A DNA stretch of 16,900 nt from Candidatus Campbellbacteria bacterium CG22_combo_CG10-13_8_21_14_all_36_13 (GTDB lineage: Bacteria > Patescibacteriota > Minisyncoccia > Phycocordibacterales > PCTT01), in the NCBI GenBank assembly GCA_002771585.1, contig PCTT01000038.1, positions 1 through 16,900 on the forward strand. Reading direction: 5' to 3'. This document shows positions 12,092 through 16,900 of this stretch, one piece after another (position 1 is the stretch's first letter; each line of letters begins with the position of its first letter). The notes beneath the pieces were generated by a model. The model made no database searches, was not told where the DNA came from, and saw only the letters and a list, made by a program, of their open reading frames with translations. Position numbers and translations under genes: made by a program.

Positions 12092-12355
12092 CTATTTATT
12101 TCTATTAACTAACTTCGTTAGTCTTGATTTCTTTCTTGATGCTGTGTTTTTCTTTATTACTCCCCTCTTTGCTGCTTTGTCTATTGCTTTGTAAGCGCCA
12201 CTTAAAGATTTTTCTGCTTCTGCTGTTTTCTTGTCAAAAACCATTTTTTTAACAGTTTTTACTGTATCAGAAAGATTCCTTTTCGTTCTCAGGTTGAAAA
12301 TTCTTTTATTTGCAGAGCTTCTTAGCGCCTTTTTTGCTGATCGTGTTATCGGCAT
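12092..12355 (-). CDS. rpsT: 30S ribosomal protein S20
   Basis: The 87-residue, very basic protein is the usual length for S20. It has the typical start MPITRSAKKALRSS, the block KRNLSDTVKTVKKM and the C-terminal KGVIKKNTASRKKSRLTKLVN-like helix (here AKRGVIKKNTASRKKSRLTK). S20 is a helical bundle that binds 16S rRNA early in small-subunit assembly. It is a single-gene unit with its own terminator. The upstream TATAGATT lies about 8-10 nt before the ATG and may be its -10 element, but the match is weak. Confidence 0.96.
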   Translation of the reverse strand: MPITRSAKKALRSSANKRIFNLRTKRNLSDTVKTVKKMVFDKKTAEAEKSLSGAYKAIDKAAKRGVIKKNTASRKKSRLTKLVNRNK

Positions 12356-12387
12356 ATGTAATTAATCTATAAAGTTTATAAAGTCCA

Positions 12388-12407
12388 CCTGCCTGCCGGT
12401 AGGCAGG
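12388..12407. repeat. REP-like palindrome (copy 2)
   Basis: CCTGCCTGCCGGTAGGCAGG is the reverse-orientation relative of the palindromes at 5479-5500 and 16632-16649. On the minus strand it is followed by GGTGGACTTTATAAACTTTA, close to the flank of copy 1. Further ACTTTATAAAC repeats lie at about 12596-12622. The 12356-12648 gap otherwise holds only these repeats and the flanking promoters. Confidence 0.7.
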
Positions 12408-12635
12408 GCAGGCAGATAAAGTCAAAAGCTGTTAAAGTTCGTTTGCTTGACGTAAAAAAGATATTACCACAAAAACACTAAAATACAATGATTTTCACTA
12501 TATAAGCACCAAAAACCAAAAAACAAACCGGTCCGGGTGGACTTTGATCTGGTCGAATTGGAATTTATCTTTAATTTATAACTATTCGTCTTTCGACTTT
12601 ATAAACTTTCGACTTTATAAACTCCACGCCCCTGT

Positions 12636-12641
12636 TATACT
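12636..12641 (+). promoter_or_regulatory. -10 element for ruvA
   Basis: TATACT, preceded by TGT (extended -10-like), ends 7 nt before the ruvA ATG at 12649. It predicts a leaderless mRNA and supports this start over the longer open frame that begins at 12544. Confidence 0.55.
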
Positions 12642-12648
12642 ATATCTT

Positions 12649-13218
12649 ATGATAGCTAGTATAGAGGGAGAAATAAAACAAAAAACAGACAAATATGTGG
12701 TTGTTAATGTTAGAGGTGTTGGTTATAAAATATATACAACTCCAGTAAACATATCAGGGGCAAAAGTTGGCAAGTCTGTTTATATGTATACACATTTGGC
12801 GGTTAGAGAAAATTCTATGGATTTGTATGGATTTAAAAGTATAGAAGATCTTAATTTTTTTGAGTTACTGATAGGGATTTCTGGTATAGGACCAAAAGGG
12901 GCGCTTGGCATACTAACTGTTGCAGATGTTGAAACACTAACAACAGCCGTGTCCTCTGGCGACGTCTCATACCTAACAAAAGTTTCTGGTATAGGTAAAA
13001 AAAGTGCAGAAAAAATAGTTCTTGAACTAAAAGATAAGGTTAGTGATTTGAATCAAGAAAATAAACAAAATATGTTGAACGAAGAAGGAGGGGCGTTGGA
13101 GGCATTAAAAAGTTTGGGCTACAAACACAATGATGCACGAGATATTTTAAAACAAGTTTCAAAGGACGCAAAAACTGCCGGGGACATGGTTAGAGAAGCA
13201 TTAAAAAAATTAGGATAA
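12649..13218 (+). CDS. ruvA: Holliday junction DNA helicase subunit RuvA
   Basis: The protein has 189 residues. Domain I is an OB-fold starting MIASIEGEI with the typical GVGYKIYT and YTHLAVRENSMDLYGF. Domain II has two helix-hairpin-helix motifs, GISGIGPKGALGIL and VSGIGKKSAEKIVLEL. After a short linker, domain III (GGALEALKSLGY onward) is the RuvB-binding end. RuvA tetramers clamp the four-way junction and recruit RuvB for branch migration. The length is normal once the upstream 35 codons are left out; those codons do not resemble RuvA and overlap the promoter. murE follows after 4 bp. Neither ruvB nor ruvC is in the window. Confidence 0.95.
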   Translation: MIASIEGEIKQKTDKYVVVNVRGVGYKIYTTPVNISGAKVGKSVYMYTHLAVRENSMDLYGFKSIEDLNFFELLIGISGIGPKGALGILTVADVETLTTAVSSGDVSYLTKVSGIGKKSAEKIVLELKDKVSDLNQENKQNMLNEEGGALEALKSLGYKHNDARDILKQVSKDAKTAGDMVREALKKLG

Positions 13219-13222
13219 TAAT

Positions 13223-14494
13223 ATGGAATCAGTTTTGAGACAAATAAAAAAAATGATGCCTAGGAAGCTTTTTGAGGCAATATCACCAACATATCATTTT
13301 GTATTATCTTTTCTTGGTGCTCTTATTTATTGGTTTCCTTCGAGAAAAATAACAGTGATAGGAATCACCGGCACGAAAGGAAAAACAAGCACGGTTGAAG
13401 TCTTAAATGCTTTTTTAGAAGAAGCTGGATATAAAACCGCCCTTGCAGGAACGCTGCGTTTTAAAGTTGGTAAAGAAAATATTGAAAATAAATTTAAGAT
13501 GACAATGCCTGGTCGTTTTTTTGTGCAAAAACTATTAAGGTGCGCTGTGAATTCTGGATGTCAGTTTGCAATAGTTGAGATGACATCACAAGGGGTCCTT
13601 CAATCAAGACACAGATTTATATCTCTTGACGCTTTGATATTTACAAACCTTGCCCCAGAGCATATTGAGGCACATGGGTCTTATGAAAAATACCTGGAAG
13701 CAAAATTAAAAATAGCAAAATCTTTAGAAAAATCTAACAAAAAAAATAAGGCTATTATATCTAACATAGATGATAAAGAAGGAGAAAAATTTTTAAACAT
13801 AAAAGTAAAAAACAAATACCCTTATTCAATAAAAGACGCCGAGCCATACTCGCTGGAAAAAAATGGTTTGTCTATGACATATGACAGTGTTTTAATGAGG
13901 TCTCATTTATCTGGATTATTTAATGTATACAACATATTAGCTGCGTCTTTTTGCGCAAGTCACTTCAACGTAGAAACATCAGCTATTAAAAAAGCATTAA
14001 AGGGTTTCAAGGGTATAAGAGGTAGGGTTGAACACATAGATATGGGGCAGGAATTCAATGTTATTGTTGACTACGCACACACACCAGATTCACTAGAAAA
14101 AGTATATGAGGTGTTTCAAAACTCAAAGAAAATATGTGTTTTAGGAAATACTGGTGGAGGAAGAGACAGGTGGAAAAGAAAGGAGATGGCAAAAATTGCA
14201 GAGCTACATTGCAGTAATATAATACTGACAAACGAAGACCCGTACGACGAAGACCCTCGAGCAATTATTGATGAAATGGCGAGAGCGATAACAATTCCAA
14301 AATATCAAATAATAATGGATAGAAGAAACGCAATAAAAGAAGCTATAAAAATTGCTGATACCGGCGATACCGTAATAATAACTGGTAAGGGCACCGACCC
14401 TTATATAATGGGTCCAAATGGGACAAAAATTGAGTGGGATGATGCAACTGTTGCAAGAGAGGAGCTAGAAAAAATAATAAATGAAAATAATTAA
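13223..14494 (+). CDS. murE: MurE-like UDP-MurNAc-tripeptide synthetase
   Basis: The 423-residue Mur ligase has ITGTKGKTST (48-57), EMTSQGVLQSR (119-129), TNLAPEHIEAHGSYE (141-155), carbamylated-Lys region EAKLKIA (159-165), GLFNVYNILAA (231-241), GRVE (267-270), VDYAHTPDSL (282-291) and GKGTDPY (388-394). YAHTPDSL and TNEDP mark the MurE branch. The mDAP-selecting DNPR is replaced by EDPY in TNEDPYDEDP (336-345), so the amino acid added cannot be assigned. The usual N-terminal domain of about 80-90 residues is missing. Instead there are about 40 residues with a hydrophobic stretch (YHFVLSFLGALIYWF). It lies 4 bp after ruvA. Confidence 0.88.
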   Translation: MESVLRQIKKMMPRKLFEAISPTYHFVLSFLGALIYWFPSRKITVIGITGTKGKTSTVEVLNAFLEEAGYKTALAGTLRFKVGKENIENKFKMTMPGRFFVQKLLRCAVNSGCQFAIVEMTSQGVLQSRHRFISLDALIFTNLAPEHIEAHGSYEKYLEAKLKIAKSLEKSNKKNKAIISNIDDKEGEKFLNIKVKNKYPYSIKDAEPYSLEKNGLSMTYDSVLMRSHLSGLFNVYNILAASFCASHFNVETSAIKKALKGFKGIRGRVEHIDMGQEFNVIVDYAHTPDSLEKVYEVFQNSKKICVLGNTGGGRDRWKRKEMAKIAELHCSNIILTNEDPYDEDPRAIIDEMARAITIPKYQIIMDRRNAIKEAIKIADTGDTVIITGKGTDPYIMGPNGTKIEWDDATVAREELEKIINENN

Positions 14495-14511
14495 AATTAA
14501 TAAAAAACATT

Positions 14512-15492
14512 ATGAGTGATTTTAAATGGTTTTTTGTTGTATTTATTGTTCTTGGTGTTGTTTGGTTTGTAACAGGTGGTCCAGAAAGACCTTCTTCAAA
14601 GAATCCTTTTATACACGAACCGGCACCCCTTGGAGAAGGCACAACATACACAAAAAGTGGTTTTTGGAGCATGTTTCAATTCCCTTTTGCATCAAAAACA
14701 AACAATAATTCAACACAAACAACCAACACGGACGAGAAGATGGCTGAAGAAGCTATTGAAGAAAAAAAGGCTGTTAGCAACGCAATAGATGAATCCTCTG
14801 CAAAAAATGAATCACCATACAAAGACATCGCTCAGCTTGTAAAAGCTTCTGCCACACAAAAAAATCCCGACAGAGAATACTTACAGATAACAATATCCAG
14901 TAAGTCCGCTTCGTCTGTAATTATAGACAACTGGAAAATCAGAAGTGCAATAACAGGCAATCAGGTCTCCTTTGGTAAGGCGTCTTACCTTCCAAGAATG
15001 GGTGCGGTAAACACAGAATATACAATAAAAGCGAACCCTGGGGACAAAATAACAATAACAACAGGAAAGTCGCCGATAGGATCTTCATTCAGATTAAATA
15101 AGTGTACGGGCTTCCTAGAGCAATATCAAAATTTTTATCCAACCCTACCAAGAATTTGCCCAAGACCAAAAGACGAAATTCCTCCTGAATATGCTTATGC
15201 CACAGGACCAAATGCATTCAATGACCAGTGTATTGATTTTATAGAAAGAATAGGTGTTTGTAGTATAAATACAAGAGACATACCGCTTAATATGCAACCA
15301 CAGTGTGTAGATTTTATAACAAAACAAATAAACTATAATGCGTGCATAACAAAACATAGCAATGATCCTGATTTTTATGACGATGAGTGGAGAGTCTTTT
15401 TGAAGAGAGACTCTGAGCTATGGAAAGATAGACGAGAGGTTATAGAACTTATAGATGAAAATGGTTTTGTGGTTGATAGTATTAGTTACTAA
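14512..15492 (+). CDS. Membrane-anchored protein with lamin-tail-like domain
   Basis: The 326-residue protein has an N-terminal membrane helix (5-21) and a low-complexity Thr/Asn/Glu linker (about 25-115). The domain from about 121 onward begins REYLQITISS, continues VIIDNWKIRSAITG, and ends REVIELIDENGFVVDSISY. These are the edge strands of a lamin-tail-like (LTD) beta-sandwich. An insert of about 100 residues between the strands carries six Cys (198, 216, 240, 250, 265, 278) and probably forms disulfides outside the membrane. Such proteins are common in Patescibacteria and may act at the cell surface. It starts 17 bp after murE and may be cotranscribed. Confidence 0.78.
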   Translation: MSDFKWFFVVFIVLGVVWFVTGGPERPSSKNPFIHEPAPLGEGTTYTKSGFWSMFQFPFASKTNNNSTQTTNTDEKMAEEAIEEKKAVSNAIDESSAKNESPYKDIAQLVKASATQKNPDREYLQITISSKSASSVIIDNWKIRSAITGNQVSFGKASYLPRMGAVNTEYTIKANPGDKITITTGKSPIGSSFRLNKCTGFLEQYQNFYPTLPRICPRPKDEIPPEYAYATGPNAFNDQCIDFIERIGVCSINTRDIPLNMQPQCVDFITKQINYNACITKHSNDPDFYDDEWRVFLKRDSELWKDRREVIELIDENGFVVDSISY

Positions 15493-15494
15493 GA

Positions 15495-15546
15495 CATTGC
15501 CTATGAGCAATGCGCAGACCGACGCAGACTAAACGCAGACTTACGC
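15495..15546. repeat. Hairpin plus CGCAGACTTA-type repeat (copy 2)
   Basis: The hairpin CATTGC-CTATGA-GCAATG (15495-15512) is followed by three CGCAGA-based units starting at 15513, 15523 and 15534, with CGC ending at 15546. The unit spacing is the same as in the copy at 11610-11661, but the stem sequence differs. It begins 2 bp after the upstream stop codon. Confidence 0.7.
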
Positions 15547-15602
15547 GGACTAGGCGACTCCATTCGAGGTTAAACACATGGTGGAGTTATATATTAGAAA
15601 CA

Positions 15603-15623
15603 TGTTAGAACCCAGTTCTAACA
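15603..15623. terminator. Hairpin between convergent genes
   Basis: TGTTAGAA-CCCAG-TTCTAACA forms an 8-bp stem. On the plus strand it is followed by GATTTTAAGTTTTT. It probably ends transcription between the lamin-tail-like gene and the convergent methyltransferase gene. Confidence 0.5.
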
Positions 15624-15635
15624 GATTTTAAGTTT

Positions 15636-16145
15636 TTAATAGTCACGACGTTCAAATAAAATAACTCCACCAGCTACAGACACGTTTATTGATTCTTTTT
15701 TACCAGACATTGGTATCTCTAATATATAATCACACATATCAAGAATACTTTTCTCTATTCCGTCTGTTTCATTACCAAAAATAAAAGCTGTATTTTTGTG
15801 AGAAAGTTTTTTTATCTCTTTGTATGAAATTGATTTTTCATCTTGCTCAACGGCAACAATTATAACTCCATCTTTTTTGAGTTTATAAATTAGTTCTTTG
15901 ATTTCTATTCCGTCTTCCCAAGAAACAATTTCTTCCGCACCTAGGGCAACCTTGGAAACATCTTGTCTTTTTTTGCCAAATCTATCTTTTGGACACGGTG
16001 TGTATCCTGTGAAATAAATCTTGTCTACTCCGGATGCTTCTGCTGTACGAAAAAATGACCCAACATTATGGACACTCCTTATATTATGTAAGATACAATA
16101 TGTTTTGGGCTTTGTTTTTTGGGTTTCTTTTTTATTTTTTAACAT
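15636..16145 (-). CDS. SpoU/TrmH-family RNA 2'-O-methyltransferase
   Basis: The 169-residue protein contains the three SPOUT motifs: NIRSVHNVGSFFRTAEASGV (21-40), FIFGNETDGI (121-130) and IPMSGKKESINVSVAGGVILFE (144-165), which form the knotted SAM-binding site. Asn21 and Arg33 are the usual catalytic positions. It lacks the N-terminal L30e-like domain of RlmB, so it resembles compact TrmH or TrmL-like enzymes acting on tRNA or rRNA. The exact target cannot be read from sequence. It is divergent from the DoxX gene. The basic leader MLKNKKETQKTKPK could partly be upstream of the true start, but no other good start is seen. Confidence 0.88.
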   Translation of the reverse strand: MLKNKKETQKTKPKTYCILHNIRSVHNVGSFFRTAEASGVDKIYFTGYTPCPKDRFGKKRQDVSKVALGAEEIVSWEDGIEIKELIYKLKKDGVIIVAVEQDEKSISYKEIKKLSHKNTAFIFGNETDGIEKSILDMCDYILEIPMSGKKESINVSVAGGVILFERRDY

Positions 16146-16156
16146 TTCGATTTGTT

Positions 16157-16190
16157 AATACTGTATACCAACTTCTGAATACTGTATACT
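16157..16190. promoter_or_regulatory. Divergent promoter with 21-bp-spaced direct repeat; -10 for doxX
   Basis: AATACTGTATAC occurs at 16157-16168 and 16178-16189, 21 bp apart (about two helical turns). The right copy contains TATACT (16185-16190), ending 8 nt before the DoxX ATG. The left copy read on the minus strand gives TATACA about 16 nt before the methyltransferase ATG. The repeat may be a duplicated promoter or a regulator site. Confidence 0.5.
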
Positions 16191-16198
16191 ATTTGTAT

Positions 16199-16594
16199 AT
16201 GTTAAATACTTTTCCAGAACTTTTGTCTTATTCACTGCTGTCTCCTTTTATACTAAGGGTTATTGTTGGTTTTATATTTTTAAAATTTGGTTTTGTTTTA
16301 TTTCAAAATAAAAAACCAAATACTCACAAAAGTTTATTCCTTACACAAAGCACAGGATTTTTTGTTAAGCTACTTGGTACATTTCACATAATAGCTGGTT
16401 TGTTTTTGATTATTGGTTTATATACCCAAATGTCCTCTATTTTTGTATTTATATCTTCTTTGGTTTCTTTTGTCGCAACAAAATACAAAGTAGCAACAGA
16501 ACAAAAACAAGTTTTTTATATTTTGTTGATGGCAATTAGTATTTCCTTAACGTTTTCTGGTGCAGGAGCATTTGCTCTAGATATGCCTTTATAA
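16199..16594 (+). CDS. DoxX family membrane protein
   Basis: With the ATG at 16199 the protein has 131 residues and about four membrane helices. It shows the DoxX pattern: an early FILRVIVGFIFLKFGF, the middle GTFHIIAGLFLIIGLYTQ and the end LTFSGAGAFALDMPL, matching the conserved terminal GxGxxSLD block. DoxX proteins are small inner-membrane proteins tied to redox or thiol stress in some bacteria; the substrate here is unknown. A longer in-frame start at 16034 would run through the methyltransferase gene and its promoter and is rejected. A terminator follows directly. Confidence 0.88.
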   Translation: MLNTFPELLSYSLLSPFILRVIVGFIFLKFGFVLFQNKKPNTHKSLFLTQSTGFFVKLLGTFHIIAGLFLIIGLYTQMSSIFVFISSLVSFVATKYKVATEQKQVFYILLMAISISLTFSGAGAFALDMPL

Positions 16595-16596
16595 TA

Positions 16597-16618
16597 AAAA
16601 CCTCCAATAGGAGGTTTT
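16597..16618 (+). terminator. Intrinsic terminator after doxX
   Basis: AAAACCTCC-AATA-GGAGGTTTT is a 9-bp stem with a short T-run, starting 3 nt after the stop codon. Confidence 0.85.
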
Positions 16619-16631
16619 AAAAAGTGCACCA

Positions 16632-16649
16632 CTGCCTACCGGCGGGCAG
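16632..16649. repeat. REP-like palindrome (copy 3)
   Basis: CTGCCTACCGGCGGGCAG is the third member of the palindrome family at 5479 and 12388, with one changed base in the stem. Confidence 0.65.
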
Positions 16650-16655
16650 AAGACA

Positions 16656-16900
16656 GGAATCGGTCACAAGTTCCGCCGTGGGCGGACTCGCGAATCCTAC
16701 GTATTCTGTACACCTTTTCAACAAATATTACGATATATCGTAATATTTGTTAGAAGAAGGTCTTGCGAAAGTGCGCAACACTTTCTCACCCACCTCGCGC
16801 CCTGAATACTGCGGTATTCAGGTTTCGTGCGCTCCGACTTTCGATTCCTGCATGCAAGCAAAGCAGTTTGCTTGCTCTCGCGAAAAACTCACTTCGTTCG
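16656..16900. repeat. Terminal hairpin array with the 44-bp dispersed repeat
   Basis: No gene is visible. From left to right there is a stem TCCGCC-GTG-GGCGGA between AGGAATCG and CGAATCCT (about 16656-16700), then the 44-bp repeat (16723-16766, identical to 102-145) and stem GAAAGTG-CGCAA-CACTTTC (16767-16785). Next come stem CCTGAATAC-TGCG-GTATTCAGG (16801-16822) and TCGATTCCTG (16841-16850) followed by stem GCAAGCAAA-GCAG-TTTGCTTGC (16854-16875) and TCTCGCG. The last part mirrors the T-arm copy plus hairpin seen in the tRNA-Arg trailers, so another minus-strand tRNA may lie just past the window. Confidence 0.6.

Noticed and set aside
12544..12648. Upstream extension of ruvA (35 extra codons)
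   Set aside because: The added residues do not resemble RuvA, the normal RuvA start MIASIEGEI is at 12649, and the extension overlaps repeats and the -10 element.
16034..16198. Long start for the DoxX gene
   Set aside because: It would overlap the methyltransferase gene on the other strand and read through the promoter region. DoxX similarity begins at the ATG at 16199.
561..16594. Alternative genetic code with UGA as glycine
   Set aside because: No in-frame TGA is needed to complete any gene in the window, so only TGA avoidance can be claimed.

Overview
The window looks like chromosomal DNA from a Patescibacteria (Candidate Phyla Radiation) genome, most likely of Parcubacteria type. This rests on low-GC compact genes, a DUF5652-like small membrane protein, short Mur ligases, a lone MetRS-beta-like tRNA-binding protein, PilM/PilN/PilO genes with a small unknown partner, and very few Shine-Dalgarno sequences. 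All 22 protein genes I call end in TAA or TAG, none in TGA. No rRNA is present, so placement is by gene content only.

Layout. Positions 1-521 hold a hairpin-rich array followed by tRNA-Arg(UCU) on the minus strand. Positions 561-8123 are minus-strand housekeeping genes, read right to left: ruvX, an alpha/beta hydrolase and murF; then, after a repeat-bearing gap, ddl, a MetRS-beta-like protein, a YqaA-type membrane protein, and pilM-pilN-pilO plus a 102-residue membrane protein. Positions 8188-8328 are a short element with inverted-repeat ends. A plus-strand accessory block follows: DUF5652-like protein, HNH protein, tRNA-Ser(UGA), two unknown membrane proteins, a non-coding stretch with a tRNA-Ser-like 3' fragment, a type IV pilin and a membrane protein. 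Next, on the minus strand, come a second tRNA-Arg (anticodon GCG) with its own hairpin trailer and rpsT. Positions 12649-15492 carry ruvA, murE and a lamin-tail-like secreted protein (plus strand). A SpoU methyltransferase (minus) and a DoxX protein (plus) are divergent, and the window ends in another hairpin array.

Biological themes. Ddl, MurF and MurE build the peptide stem of peptidoglycan. PilM/N/O form the inner-membrane platform of a type IV pilus, and the pilin at 10728 could be a subunit. RuvA and RuvX concern Holliday junctions, and SpoU and S20 concern the ribosome and RNA. Several genes have a -10-like hexamer ending 6-8 nt before the start codon, which predicts leaderless mRNAs.

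The most unusual signal is outside the genes. Both tRNA-Arg genes are followed by about 182-185 bp trailers holding a direct and an inverted copy of that same tRNA's 3' end, including the base that differs between the two tRNAs. Related hairpins with a conserved base and a changing core, and a 44-bp identical repeat, link the trailers to both ends of the window. I cannot assign this to a described element.
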